A stretch of 64,000 nucleotides of DNA from Silene latifolia (GCF_048544455.1 NC_133538.1:438586311-438650310); one strand, 5' to 3'. Positions 1-12,538 are shown, numbered from the stretch's first letter. Numbers and translations are program-made. Notes: a model not told the origin generated them from the sequence alone.

Positions 1-789
1 TATTTTATGGAGAACATCGCATTCAAGAACATCGCATTCCCAAAGAAATGAGTTAAACATTTCTTAGTGGGTTATGCCACATGTAATAACACTTATCTTA
101 TACAAGTGTCAACCAACATGTAATATTTTGGTCCATTTCGATTTCCGACATTTGTCCCACAAATGCTTATAAGTCTTATATTTAATTATCTTACATAATT
201 AATTATTAATTTAATTATTTAACAGTTAAATAATACAAATTAACCACTAATGATTACTTAACTATTAAGTAATCATGAGACCATTTTATCAACATATATT
301 GTGTCAATACTACCCCATTTAGCTAATTTTACAACCTCTTGTAAATTAAAATAGCAAATTATCTTTACCTCAAAACTTATACATATATCGTATAAATTTA
401 ATTAATTAACAATTAATTAATAAATTCTAATTTATATTTATTAATCAATTATCACATAAATTAAATAATAAATCCTCTTGGCCCGAGTTCATAACCCGTC
501 ATCAAATAATACATTCACACAACTTATTAAAAGTCAATTAATACAAGGAATTAATTATATCGTATCTCATACAAATAATTAATTTATCCAATTTGAGCAT
601 CATCTTATAGGTGTGACCTAAAGGGATCAGCTCTGATCAGCGTCGTCACGACAGTAATGTCAAACTCTAGTCAGCCAATCATTACCGATTAACGATAACC
701 AGCTGACAAATAAATAAATAAATCCCCGATATTCCTTTTACGAGATTTATTATGTAAACGCACTTATTGTGGAGGACACTACTCCAACA
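1..789 (-). repeat. 3' LTR of copia A (partial)
   Basis: From about position 42 to 789 it matches 7966-8712 almost base for base, ending in CCAACA. Only the part inside the window is seen. At 8-42 a short unit (AGAACATCGCATTC) is duplicated head to tail; the other LTR has only a single diverged copy, so this is a small LTR-specific tandem duplication. Confidence 0.92.
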
Positions 790-800
790 ATCTCCCACTT
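790..800 (-). other. polypurine tract of copia A
   Basis: Directly inside the 3' LTR; on the minus strand it reads AAGTGGGAGAT, a purine run that would prime plus-strand synthesis. The same tract follows the LTR of element G at 59480. Confidence 0.75.
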
Positions 801-1553
801 GTCAGACACAAGTGTGTGTTACCAATTCTCTTGTCCAATAATATCTCCCACTCTATGCAAGATGTCTTTTAGTTCGTTCTTGCACGTAATCATATCATAA
901 AGTGATTTCCTCGATCAGGAGAATGACTGTCTGACCGGATAATCTACTATAGATCGCATCCGAGCGTGGCCACGCATTCACAGTCATCTCTCCTCGAGTG
1001 TCCTTGAGATAAAATATGACTTAAAAGGACAATCCTGTTGACCTATTTTCTTCATTCGATACAGATCACAATGACCCAGTAAATGCTCATCGGCCTCCTT
1101 TTACGGTGCGACCTAGAACAAAAACCAAAGCCACCGGAAAACTATACCAACTCAGAGAAATAGTCACCAGTCTAAAGAATTGACTCGAAGGAATAAATAG
1201 AAATCCTCGCCACGACCTAGCAACAAAAGGACTCTAAAACGGTCCATTTGTCCAAAAATTGTCTCACAATCTGCCTATGTAATCGACCACCATCACTATG
1301 ACCATATGACAAATAACCTGTCATCTATCGCCTTACAATCTAGTCACTCCGAGATGTCACCTCATTAAGTAACTAGGGACAAAATACAATGTTAATACAG
1401 TTCACTTTAATAGAGTTCGACATTGTCACTACAATCTATTTGGATAAAACAAAGTATATAAAATTCAGACATAAAACTGAATATGACGATAAATGCAACT
1501 TATCATATATGAAATAAAAAATACAATATTTTGATTATTACATATCATATAAT
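801..1553. other. non-coding 3' internal region of copia A
   Basis: About 750 bp between RNase H and the PPT with no supported ORF. It is conserved with the equivalent stretch of element G (about 59490-60240), for example the CCGAGCGTGGCCACGCATTC motif near 962 and 59650, so it belongs to the element rather than to host DNA. Confidence 0.7.
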
Positions 1554-3108
1554 TTACAACAGTTCTGGCATTCGTCTCAACCCCATCAAAACTACATGAC
1601 TATCATGTTTAGCTTGAGACAAAGGTTTGGTTAAAGGATCAGCGATGTTGTCAGCTGTCCCAACCTTACAAACTGTAATTTGTTTCCTTTCGATTAAATC
1701 TCTAATTACATGAAATTTCCTAAGTACATGTCTAGACTTGTTACTAGACTTGGGCTCTTTTGCTTGAAAAATTGCCCAACTGTTATCACAATACAAAGTG
1801 ATAGGATCCTCGGCGGTCGGAACTACTTTCAGTCCCTCTAAAAATTGCCTAATTCAAACAGCTTCCTTTGCAGCTTCAGAGGCTGCAATGTACTCAGCTT
1901 CCATTGTAGAATCAGCAGTCATAGACTCTTTGAAACTTCTCCAGCAAAACGCCCCTCCGTCCAACAAAAAGACAAAACCAGCCTGGGATTTCAAATCATC
2001 CCTATCGGTTTTGAAACTGGCATCAGTATAATCCTTTTATACGTAATTCAGATTCTCCTCCAAACACTAAGAATGAATCTGTAGTCCTTCTCAAGTACTT
2101 TAGAATATTCTTGACGGCTATCCAGTGACTCTCACCTGGAGTTTTCTGAAAACGACTCGTCATACTCAAAGCATACGAGACGTCAGGACGAGAACACATC
2201 ATAGCATACATGATCGATCCAACAACGGAAGCATAGGGAATCGATTTCATGCGTTCAATATCCTTAGGCTCAATAGGACACTGTGACTTACTCAAAGTGA
2301 TCCCACTGCCCATAGGTAGAAAACCTCTCTTGGAGTTTTTCATATTGAATCGGTCAAGAATCTTATCGATATAGGCTTCTTGACTCAATGCTAATATCCT
2401 TTCGGATCTATCCCTATAGATCCGGATTCCCAAGATGCGCCAAGCTTCTCCCAAATCTTTCATTTGGAAGTGATTTCCCAACCACTTCTTAACAGAAGCA
2501 AGCATATTACCATCATTCCCAATGAGTAATATATCGTCCACATAAAGAAGTAAGAAAACAACTTTACTCCCACTAAACTTCATGTATAAACATGGTTCCT
2601 CAACACTTCGAGAAAAACCATTTTATTTAATAACATGATCAAAACGATGATTCCAACTCCTTGACGCTTGCTTAAGAAAATAAATGGATCTCTTAAGTTT
2701 GCATACTTTGTTAGGATTTTTAGGATCCACAAAATCCTCAGGTTGTGTCATGAACACTTTCTCTTCCAGAAACCCGTTCAGGAAAGCGGTTTTGACATCC
2801 ATTTGCTATATCTCATAATCATGAAATGCAGCAATCGCTAACATTATCCGAACAGATCTAAGCATAGCAACTGGTGCAAAAGTTTCATCATAGTGTAAAC
2901 CATGAACCTGAGTGAAACCTTTGGCAACCAATCTAGCTTTATAGACATTTTTATGTCCATCCATACCGATTTTAATCTTGAATATCCACTTACACTGAAG
3001 AGGTCGAACATCTTTAGGTAAGTCAACCATATCCCATACCTGATTATCGTACATGGAATCCATTTCGGATTGCATGGCCTCTAGCCATAGCTTAGAGTCA
3101 GAACTCAT
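1554..3108 (-). pseudogene. pol: copia A reverse transcriptase and RNase H (broken)
   Basis: The RT starts near 3108 with WLEAMQSEMDSM and includes KARLVAKGFTQ (2806-3108). It continues at 2023-2583 with the catalytic LYVDDILLIGND motif and reaches RNase H, whose tail is at 1554-1796 (YCDNSWAIFQAKEP, NIADPLTKPLS). The RT pieces are in one frame and the RNase H tail is in another; stops fall between 2584 and 2805. RT would copy element RNA to DNA and RNase H would remove the RNA strand. The breaks show this copy cannot make the protein. Family identity is secure. Confidence 0.9.
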
Positions 3109-3639
3109 AATAGCTTATTTATAGGTCTTGGGTTCATCACTTTCTAAAAGTAAAACCTCATGGTCACCATCTTCCTCGATAATACCAAGGTATCTATCAG
3201 GCTGGAGACTAACCCTTTCTGACCTCCTAGGTTCAGAGGGAACAATAACTGATTCAGACGTAGAAGGAACATCTTCCTGTATTAAGAAATCAGTTTGTGG
3301 CTCTTGAACTTCGTCAAGTTCAAATTTTCTCCCACTCTGTCTTCTAAAAATAAACTATTTTTCTAGAAAGACAGCTTCACGAGCCACAAACACTTTGTTC
3401 TCGTTACTATTATAGAAGTAATATCCACAAGTTTCCTTTGGGTAGCCTACAAAAATACACTTTTCAGAACGAGGTGCAAGCTTATCGTCAGACTTGTTCT
3501 TGACATAAGCATCATAACCCCATACTTTCATGTATCACAGATTCGGGACTTTCCCTTTCCATATCTCATGTGGAGTTTTGTCAGTTGCTTTAGTGAGACT
3601 TTTATTAAGTGATTGTATAGTAGATAAAATGGCAAAACC
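3109..3639 (-). pseudogene. pol: copia A integrase C-terminal region and IN-RT linker (decayed)
   Basis: No ORF over 60 residues survives here, but the segment lies between integrase core and RT in the expected order. It also shows similarity to the decayed pol of element G (near 61760-61950), such as the stretch encoding the charged linker around 3320-3400. It is treated as eroded pol. Confidence 0.55.
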
Positions 3640-3942
3640 CTAGAATGACTTAGGTAACTTTGTTTGACTCATCATCGATCGAACCATATCTAATAAAGTT
3701 CGATTCCTCCTTTCAGCCACACCATTTAATTGTGGTGTGCCAGGAGGAGTTAACTGAGATACAATACCGCAGTTTTTAAGGTGATCTTTAAAGTCATTGC
3801 TTAAATATTCCCCACCACGATCTGATCGTAATGCTTTAATCTTCTTATTTAATTGGTTTTCTACTTCATTCTGAAACTCTTTGAACTTATCAAAAGCTTC
3901 ACTTTTATACCTCATTAAGTAGATATACCCATATCTACTCAT
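3640..3942 (-). pseudogene. pol: copia A integrase core fragment
   Basis: A 100-residue open segment with two of the three catalytic integrase residues visible: the Asp in LRSDRGGEYLS and the Glu in GVAERRNRTLLDMVRSM. The PQLNGVAERRNRT block is characteristic of copia integrases. The first catalytic Asp would lie upstream, between 3943 and 4048, where stops interrupt the frame. Confidence 0.88.
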
Positions 3943-4048
3943 GTCATCGGTAAAAGTAATGAAATAGTCATAATTACCTCTAGCAAAGGATCGTCATTGG
4001 GCCACATACATCGGTATGTATTAAACCCAATAACTCACTAGCTCGAGA

Positions 4049-5212
4049 TCATTTTCCTAGAAAAGGTGAACGAGTCATCTTGCCAAGAAGACAAGATTCG
4101 CATGTACCAAATGATTCAAAATCAAAAGGTTTAATTACACCAGTCGACACTAGTCTTTTAATGCGCTTCTCGTTGATGTGTCCTAATCGACAATGCCATA
4201 AATAAGATTGATCAGGATCACCTGTTTTGAGTCTTTTATTATCTAAATGATAAACATAGTTGCAAGTATCTAGAATATAAATACCATTGATTGAAATAGC
4301 TTGACTATATACAATCCCATTAAGGGAAAAAGTACAACACTTGTCTTTAATTACAAAGGAAAACCCTTCTGTGTTTAACACAGATACGGATATTATATTT
4401 CTAGATAGCGTTGGTACAAAATAACAATTATTAAGATGTAACTCCAACCCCGAAGCTAAACTAAGTACATAAGTTCCTACTGAGACGGCAGCTACATTAG
4501 ACCCGTTTCCCATTCGGAGATCGACAACACCCTTGTTTAGCTTTCTTATGCTTTTTAGGCTCTGCAAATGATTACACAAGTGAGAACCACAACCAGTATC
4601 TAATACCCAAGTTGTATTTGAAGCATAATTTATGTCTATCATAAAAGATTCAGTTGAGAAATTCGGCTTCACAATGCCAGCTTTTATGTCATCCAGGTAC
4701 TTTGTACAATTACGTCTCCAATGTCCCTTGTTATTACAATAATTACAAGTATCTTTAAGAGGATTACCCTTTATAGGTTTTGGCTTGGTAGAGCAATTCG
4801 CAATTGCTTTACCTTTGCCCTCCACCTGAACGGGCTTCTTACCTGCGTTCCTCTTAAACTGCTTCTTCCCCTTCACGTTAATCGCAAGCACATCTTTCCT
4901 TGTACTCCCACTCAATCCCATGTCCTTCTCTGCTTGTACAAGCAGAGAATGGAGCTCATGTAAACTCTTTCTAATGTTTTTCATATTATAATTTACCCTA
5001 AATTGGGTAAATCCTTTGACGTGAGAGAGAGAGTGGAGCACTCGGTCCACCACTAGTTCGTCGGGGATTTTACATCCCAACCCCTCTAAAGTTTCCACGT
5101 ACTCAATCATTTTAAGTACGTGTGAATTTACAGGTTGACCATCTTTGAGGTTAGCCTCAAAGAAACGAACAGCAGTGTCATACTGAATTATTCTCGGGGC
5201 TTGAGAAAACAT
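4049..5212 (-). pseudogene. gag-pol: copia A Gag C-terminus, protease and integrase N-terminal domain
   Basis: A 387-residue open segment. In order it has the end of the UBN2-type Gag domain, a CCHC zinc knuckle (CNYCNNKGHWRRNC, about residues 157-170), an aspartic protease active site (WVLDTGCGSHLC, about residue 202), and the GAG-pre-integrase/HHCC zinc region (WHCRLGH ... CESCLLGK). It is in a different frame from the Gag N-terminus at 5188-5547, so a frameshift lies near 5190-5215. It stops just before the integrase core. Confidence 0.9.
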
Positions 5213-5547
5213 TGTAGAAAGCCTCGAGAATACTTCATGTGCATCGCGAAACTTGAGACATTGCCTTTGTAAGGATCCATTGAAAAAATCAAAATATTTT
5301 TTATTGCAGCGGATTCCTTTTGATAATTTGAAAAAGCTTCCCTTACATCGGCAGTGGCCCTAGTACTAGGCGAAGGGGGAGAGGAACCGACAAGGTAGCG
5401 TAATTTGCCATCACCTGCGGCAGCTAATCGAAGTTGTTCCTCCCAATCTTTAAAATTACTACCGTCGGCTTTTAAAACATATTTGTCCATAAAAGAACGT
5501 AGCCATGAATCTCTAGCTATGGTGACGGTTTCACTAGTAGAAGTCAT
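5188..5547 (-). pseudogene. gag: copia A Gag N-terminus
   Basis: The open frame extends to an ATG at 5592, but the second ATG at 5547 (MTSTSETVTIARDSW) is the more likely start because the upstream 15 residues are hydrophobic and unlike Gag. It contains the FKDWEEQLRLAA region typical of copia Gag. A frameshift at its end separates it from the rest of Gag. Confidence 0.8.
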
Positions 5548-5592
5548 CGTGATTACTACAAAGGAAATAAAGGAAAAATTAACATTTATCAT

Positions 5593-7374
5593 CTAGAAAT
5601 ATTTAATTTGTGAAACTATTTAACAAGTTCTCATTTATATAATGATCTGCCACTTAATTATATAAATGATTCCAAGATCCAATTTTATATAAACACGGAC
5701 ACGGTGGACCGATTCAACCCACATTTATATAAATTTGGCGAGTCAACAACTTTGACTGATTCTACTACTAGAACTCTTGGTTGACGGATTTTCTTAAAAT
5801 CTATCTTTTAGCCCCAGAATAAATATGGGCACGGTGGACCAATTTTCACGCGTTGAGTCCAACCAATTTTCACGCGTAATAACTTTTATTACCCTACTTA
5901 CCCAACGTAAAAAGAGTGTACCTCGGTGATCCGAACCTACGTCTAATGAAGAAGGGATTCATAGGTGTTATTATTTGGTAAGGCTTAATCTCAATTTTAA
6001 ACAAATGTGAGAGATCTTATCAAATTAACTGTCTACCACTTTTAAGTGAACTAAATTGGTGAATCCTAGACAATTAAATCGATAACAACAAAAATAAAAC
6101 ATGTAGTGACGATTTGGCATGAATGCATAAAAGAATTAAAACAAACAAGTCCTAATATGGCCACCTACTTAATCTAATTAACTAAAATTATTACACTTCG
6201 GAAACCAACTCCTTGGTCCCTTGAGTCTTCATAAATTGGCCTCCTTCTTTAGGATTTCGGAATTCCGAAAACACCGTCTTCATGAAAACTCCGTCTTTAG
6301 ATGCTTCATCTAATTACTAATAATTAAATTACATAACAATACCCTTTATACAATTTGTAATAAAATTAAAATAAAACTATTAATTAATTACAAATTAGGC
6401 GATACGAAATCGCAACTAATTACAAAAACATTCATCCAAATGAATAATAAAATGCATTATGGAAAATGACATGCCAAATTGTCTAACTTACCAACAACGA
6501 TCATTTGAGCTTGCTTTGACGGAATTTTTACCAATAAAAATTCATAATCAATTCTTAAAACAATTTTAAGACATACTCATCATACTAATCTGGTCATATA
6601 TCAAAATAAGTATTCTCAACAATTATCTTGAATTTATATGGGAATTAAAACACAATTATGACAAAAATGATATAATAATTCACAATTATCATACAAAAAT
6701 TCCATTTAATTTAAAAATTTATGGAAAAATAAATTTCAAAGCTATGAACATTCTGTTCTTACACCAAAAATGCCATGCAAGTGAAAATTTTTGTTTTTAA
6801 AATTTATTTAAAACGATTTCACAATTTAATCAGTAAAGCGTCAATTTTTACGATTTAATTCTAAATCAAACTATAAAAATTGAAATGACTTAAATTAAAA
6901 TTTTGTACATTTTGGAACAATTTCCAGGAGCTAAAAATTCAGAAATTTCATGCCCTAAAATTAAATCAATATTTATTTACAAAATAACCATTATTTACCA
7001 ATTTTTATCAAATAAAAATAAATAAACTATCTAAATTAATCACATTAATCTAAAGTATCTACTTATCTCATAAATAGAACATGCATGTAGTTATTTCTAA
7101 ATAAATATACATAAAATTAACATGCAATCAATTTTAATTAACTCATAATTAATTTTAATACATTTTTACTCAATTTTATGCCATTTTAAGTTATAAAAAG
7201 TGCAAAATTTTAACAAATATCAAATTTCGTCTCATATCATCCTAAGACAAGATTATTTACATACAAGACCATATTATGTTCTAAAACTAATTTTAGTAAC
7301 ATAATATCAATTTTATTAATTTATCTCATAAATTACTAAAATTGTCTTAAGACAACATGCATGTATTTAACAAT
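5593..7374. other. 5' leader of copia A, non-coding, with short repeats
   Basis: About 1.8 kb, very AT-rich, between PBS and gag, with no ORF. It carries two spaced copies of a GGxCACGGTGGACC motif (near 5698 and 5828). Element G carries the counterpart GGGCACGGTGTGCC twice (near 63569 and 63778), so these leader repeats are ancestral to the family and may be packaging or dimerisation signals (inference). Confidence 0.6.
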
Positions 7375-7386
7375 GCTCTGATACCA
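7375..7386 (-). other. primer binding site of copia A (tRNA-Met type)
   Basis: On the minus strand it reads TGGTATCAGAGC, complementary to the 3' end of initiator tRNA-Met, two bases inside the 5' LTR. This fixes the orientation and the LTR boundary. Confidence 0.9.
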
Positions 7387-7388
7387 CT

Positions 7389-8712
7389 TGTTAGTCATTT
7401 AGACCATGTTAATACTCATATTATGGTATTAAAATTACAAAATAATTTAATATGGTCTAAATCTACATGCATGCAAATAAAAATATAAAAAAATGGTATA
7501 AAACCATCTTAAGACTAAAATCCTTACAATGGTTTAAGGCAAGTAAGGGCACTACAAAGGTCTCCTACCTTTGTAGTTCTTGAGCTATAGGAATATGGAT
7601 AATCCTCCAAATACACCACAATTACCAAAATAGGTAATCTCCTTTGGATGCACCCAAGATTAAACCCAAAAATCCTAATAATTACTAACTAGATAATTAG
7701 TAGGATAACCTTGTATACTATGTAATATTATTACACTAATAATATTAGTTTATGTATATTATAGTTTTGCGAATTATTTTTGATGATGATCAACAATTTG
7801 ATCAAGTTTTTGATGAGAAAATATGAAGAAAATAAGTTTTTGTTTTCTTTCTCTTTTTCTATTCAATATGGCACGACCAAGGGTCTATTTTGAGGTTTTT
7901 TTTGGTCTCCAAAATCATCATCTAATAAGTGTAAATAGTGGGGTATTTATAAAGAACAAAATGTAAAGAAATGAGTTAAACATTTCTTAGTGGGTTATGC
8001 CACATGTAATAACACTTATCTTATACAAGTGTCAACCCACATGTAATATTTTGGTCCATTTCGATTTCCGACATTTGTCCCACAAATGCTTATAAGTCTT
8101 ATATTTAATTATCTTACATAATTAAATATTAATTTAATTATTTAACAGTTAAATAATACAAATTAACCACTAATAATTACTTAACTATTAAGTAATTATG
8201 AGACCATTTTATCAACATATTTTGTGTCAATACTACCCCATTTAGCTAATTTTACAACCTCTTGTAAATTAAAATAGCTAATTATCTTTACCTCAGAACT
8301 TATACATATATCGTATAACTTTAATTAATTAACAATTAATTAATAAATTCTAATTTAAATTTATTAATTAATTATCACATAAATTAAATAATAAATCCTC
8401 TTGGCCCGAGTTCGTAACCCGTCATCAAATAATACATTCACACGACTTATTAAAAGTCAATTAATACAAGGAATTAATTATATCGTATCTCATACAAATA
8501 ATTAATTTATCCAATTTGGGCATCATCCTATATGTGTGACCTAAAGGGATCAGCTGATCACCGCCGTCACACGACAGTAATGTTAAACTCTAGGCAGCCA
8601 ATCATTACCGATTAACGATGACCAGCTGACAAATAAATAAATAAATCCCCGATATTCCTTTTACGAGATTTATTATGTAAACGCACTTATTGTGGAGGAC
8701 ACTACTCCAACA
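7389..8712 (-). repeat. 5' LTR of copia A (complete, 1324 bp)
   Basis: Begins TGTTAG and ends CCAACA on the plus strand, giving the expected terminal inverted TGTTGG/CTAACA ends in element orientation. It matches 1-789 over its right part. Confidence 0.92.
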
Positions 8713-8939
8713 AATACGTATTTTAGTACGATAGTAATAATAATGATAATAATAATAATAGTAATATTAGTAATAAAGTTCCGCCTTAAATTATAGTAGG
8801 TTTAAGACGTATTACCGTCTAGCGAAAGACCGTCACATTTTAATATATGAGGCTAATTTATTCGGACCAGTCACAAGTCGACAACTCGTACCTACCTTTT
8901 TACACCCCATTTATATAATTCATTTTTTTATTATTCACT
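8713..8939 (+). other. 227-bp host island between A and B (probably part of LTR X) with AAT microsatellite
   Basis: Neither A nor B sequence. It starts with an imperfect TAA/TGATAA microsatellite (8734-8775). Near 8909-8920 it has CATTTATATAATTC, a possible TATA box, followed across the B insertion by pyrimidine-rich sequence (19140 onward). The arrangement resembles the promoter-to-leader part of a long LTR, so this is probably the U3/R region of X. That assignment is inferred. Confidence 0.4.
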
Positions 8940-8944
8940 CTCTC
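8940..8944. repeat. target site duplication of B (left copy)
   Basis: CTCTC, identical to 19140-19144 on the other side of the element. It establishes B as one complete insertion. Confidence 0.85.
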
Positions 8945-10099
8945 AGTTGAGTTTATCGATCCGGTACTTAAGAGGGGAAGGGGGTGAATTAAGTACCCTT
9001 TTAAAATTAAAGCGAAAATAAACTACTAGGTCGTTCACGAATTTCCTTCTGAAAGAATACAGAGGCCAATTGAACAGTCTCGGTAGCTGTTCAAACAATC
9101 AGAGTTGTGCTGTATTGTTCGTTTGAGTAAATACGTGAACCCAAAAAGGAAAACAACTAAAAACAATTGCAAACAAAACAAAGGAAAGCAAGAGACACAC
9201 GATTTTTAACGTGGTTCGACCTACTCTCTAAAGGTCTACGTCCACCCTCTCTCTTATTAATATTTCCTTTATAACCAAACTCGATTACAAAGAAAAACCC
9301 CCATGATCAACCCCGATCATGCGACTCGAGTACAACCCCGTACCCCAATAAGCACTCTCTCACAAAAGAAAATTACAACACAAATTGTCTCCTTATATGG
9401 TTCAACAATTGGAACGATGGAGAACAAAAATCAGCCTTATGAATATATAACTTCCGAACTCAAACTCAATCCACAATCACGGCTAACAAAAGAATTTGCA
9501 AACTGAAAAGTTTACGCTGAAAAAACAATTTTGCAAAGACTTTCTTTTTGGAATAGAATAAGACAAAACAATTTGCTGAAACTTTTTAAAACACGTTTTT
9601 GCTCTCAAAAAATATTCTCCTGAATGTCTCAATGTATCACCAGTGAAGCATTTTTCTTTTATAAGCAAAAGTGATTAGTTGACCAAAACCAATCTTTTAC
9701 GTAACAAACTCTTAAGAAGATATTTGACCATTATATTCTAGTTGCCTACCAAAACACAAATTCCTCAAAAGATAAAGATATTATTTTGAGCAAATATAGG
9801 AAGTTCCAACGGAATGCATTTCTTCAAAAACAATTATTTAGCAAAAATATTTTATCTTGAAAATTAATTTGTCCAAAAGATAAACCGTGAATTATTGGAC
9901 CGAATAAGAATAAACACAAGAAATATTCTTACAATTTTTCTAGACACGAACTAGGTTTCATCCAACGCTCCACCCGTGTTCATTTCCGAGCAAGTGTGAA
10001 ATACTTTTGGACCTGTCATACACACGTCTAGCACATACTGTTAATTAGGCGGGATATAAAAATGAAGGACTTGTCATCATCAATAAACTAGATGCAACA
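8945..10099 (-). repeat. 3' LTR of B (1155 bp)
   Basis: Nearly identical to 17986-19139. Its outer end starts AGTTGAG where the partner has TGTTGAT, so the terminal T has mutated; the TSD next to it confirms the boundary. The inner end is GATGCAACA. Confidence 0.93.
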
Positions 10100-10111
10100 A
10101 ATTCCCCCTTT
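10100..10111 (-). other. polypurine tract of B
   Basis: Minus-strand AAAGGGGGAATT abuts the 3' LTR directly, a canonical copia PPT. Confidence 0.85.
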
Positions 10112-10761
10112 GATGATGGCAAGTCCCTGAATAAATTTCCCCCTCAATAAAGGAATACTCCTGCAAACATTCAAGAAAATCCAAGACAGTAAAACATTCA
10201 AGAAAATCCAAGACAGTAATAACAATAGAAATAGGAAACAAACACGATCAGTAAAATAACTAAACCAAAGTGCATTAGAACGCAATGAGAAAGATCGTCA
10301 CAATCAAAAGTCTAAATCCAGATAGCTACTAAGTACTTAGAAGTCCTAATCCTTTCCCCCTCTTGACATCATCAAAAGGAGAGAGTCGATCAAAAAATGT
10401 TTGCGCAGAGTACCCAAGTCAAGGAGGCCTCAATGAAACTACTGGACACAGTCAATATAGACATCATTATAGCTAGTACCGACCATGAGACAGAGTATTA
10501 AACATACAGTCTTAGCAAAAGATAACATAAGCAAAATAAAAGAGGGGAGGTCAGGTCAAATCAAGGTGGAGGAGGTAGACGAGCTATAAGGCGCTCAATA
10601 AGGTCAGGTAATGCGAGAAGTGGGGAAAGGACAGATTTGATGAGCTCGACGTCAGTTACAATTGTCCCCAAGCGACCAGTCAAGATGTCATGAAGAGCCC
10701 TCAACTGAGACGAGATACCACGAATAGTACTAGCACTGCAACCCGCCCTTGCATAGCCATC
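10112..10761. other. non-coding 3' tail of B
   Basis: 650 bp between the env-like ORF and the PPT. It contains a short direct duplication (TTCAAGAAAATCCAAGACAG at about 10169 and 10199) and a second purine-rich run on the minus strand at about 10353-10383. Sireviruses often carry several PPT-like runs here. No coding potential is seen. Confidence 0.6.
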
Positions 10762-12210
10762 TCAACTCAACCCAACCAGCTTATCATCAACAATGCAAAA
10801 ATGCATTTGACCCAGCAACCCATCTGTCATACAATCCTTCATAGAAGCACAGTACCCATCAGAAGTCAATATTTTTTTCTGCCACATGATGTGAGACAAC
10901 CACATTCCATACGACTTCTTCTTAGTGACAGCGATCACACCCATCTGTACCTCGGGCGCAACTTCCTTTATGTGGAAGAATATGAGAGAAGCCAAGTTCA
11001 CAGGACACCCCGTCATCAAGCAGAACAGAACCAACAAATCAGGAATAGAGCAATTACCGCGAGAGTGTGTGCGGGGTAAAATAGTGCGGCGAATGCAATT
11101 AAATAAGAACTAATGTGGTCCATTCAAGCGACTAGGAGGAATATGGGTATCCGTAGTAGCAGACGGGTCAAAATATCGCAAAACAACCAGAGAACCAAGA
11201 CCGTCTATAGGAGGCCAACCATTCGAATCAGACAGCTCAAGGCCCTTATTTGGAATACGGAAAATTTGGGCAACCTCATCAGTACTGACCATAAACGATT
11301 TCCTATTCACCACCGCGGTCAAGAATTCACCAGAGTGATGAACGGTAACAGAGTGATAGAATTGTATAATTTTGGGAACAAAAACCACAGAATGAACAAA
11401 AAACATACCAACCCAGTTTTGAGCTTTAAGAATTTCTAAGAAGAAATTAAGAGCTTTTTCGGATTGTAGCCAATGTTCCGGGTAGTAGCGACCCGGAAGA
11501 ATAGAATGCTCAACCAGGCGAATACAATGTTGTAACACCGTCTCCAACAATCCCACACCTCTTAAGATTTCAATAACTCGGTCTTGATCAACCGAGGTAC
11601 AAAGAGTAGCAGATACATCATCATCATCATCCGAATCATCTTTAGCCCGCTTTCGTTTTAAAGGTCGGCCCTTTGCTTTTAAATCATCGTCAAGCACATC
11701 ATCATTATTGTCATCATCCCAATCTTCATCACAAATCTCCTCTTCCTCCACAATTTTTCCTTTCCCTTTACCCAACACCACCGGAGCATCCTTTCGGTTC
11801 TCAGGCTCCGCGGGTTCATTAATGATAACCCCTTTACTTGCCCTCTTTCTAGTTCTTATAGATTTTGTAACTATGGGTGTGGTGCTCCGTGAGTTCGGTA
11901 CAGCAGCAGACGTCTCCTTGACTTCCGTGACTGGCGGCTCAGTTTCAATTGCATGCGATTTTTTCGAGCGGGTGGATACAACGGAGGGTGAAGGGTTGGG
12001 TTTTGATGGCGGGAGATTGGATTTGGGAGAGGTGTTGATGGGTATGGTGTCGTTTTCTGGTGAAGGGTTGGTGGCGGGTTCAATTGGAGTTTCGGAGGGA
12101 GAAGTGTTGTTGGCGGTTTTGGTGAGAGCGGCTTTAGATCTGGTGGTGGTAGCATTTTTTAGGGTGGTCGTGGCTTTAGCAATGGTGGATTGAGCTTTCT
12201 TTTTAGCCAT
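10762..12210 (-). pseudogene. env-like ORF of Sirevirus B, one in-frame stop
   Basis: It opens at an ATG (12210) and reads 366 codons to a TAG at 11110-11112. The same frame then continues without another stop to 10762, so the whole frame is about 482 codons with a single nonsense codon. The N-terminal third is Ser/Thr/Pro/Lys-rich. It is followed by basic KRKR-type patches and an acidic Asp/Glu run (about residues 165-205), then a more ordered half with SVTVHHSGEFLTAVV. Position downstream of RNase H and this composition match the env-like proteins of Sireviruses, whose function is unproven. I see no convincing signal peptide or transmembrane helix, so a nuclear or nucleic-acid-related role is as plausible as an envelope. 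A host-gene capture is a less likely alternative. Confidence 0.8.
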
Positions 12211-12538
12211 GGCGCCGTCGAAGGGAATAAGGGTTTATGATTGATTTTGGGGGTAAATTGAAGAGAGAGAGGTATATGGAGAGTTATGAGGGTTCGGGTA
12301 TGTAAGACGAATTAGGTGAGGTTTTATGAGGTGGGTCGGTTGGAGGGTATTTAAGACGAATTAAATGGGATTTATTTTGCCATAATAAAAAAAGCATAAG
12401 ACAGATACGTTAATATTCCACTATGATCAACTCGCTACTAATCTATATGAGATATAGAAATGACTAGAGTAAGCAGATTGCACCTTGGCGTCAAAAACAT
12501 AGGACAAATTACCAACACATAATCACGACCTCTCCAAT
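12211..12538. other. spacer between RNase H and env-like ORF of B
   Basis: 328 bp, non-coding. This is where a subgenomic promoter or splice acceptor for the env-like ORF would be expected. I see no clear signal beyond A/G-rich sequence just upstream of the ATG. Confidence 0.45.

Larger units (their letters stand above)
1..8712 (-). mobile_element. Ty1/copia retrotransposon A (Tork/Angela-like), decayed, left end outside window
   Basis: A copia element read right to left. The right LTR (7389-8712) is its 5' LTR, followed inward by a tRNA-Met PBS, a long leader, gag, protease, integrase, RT, RNase H, a PPT and the 3' LTR at the left edge. The order PR-IN-RT-RH is diagnostic of Ty1/copia. The two LTRs are clearly homologous, ending in the same ...CTCCAACA. 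Gag and pol are split among several reading frames with stops, so the copy is dead. The lineage call rests on the general look of the RNase H tail and the long LTR and is tentative. The TSD cannot be checked because the left end lies outside the window; the right flank begins AATAC. Confidence 0.93.

Noticed and set aside
11708..12193. Plus-strand ORF of 161 codons opposite the Sirevirus env-like ORF
   Set aside because: A shadow of the Ser/Thr/Pro-rich N-terminus on the other strand; its composition mirrors that sequence.
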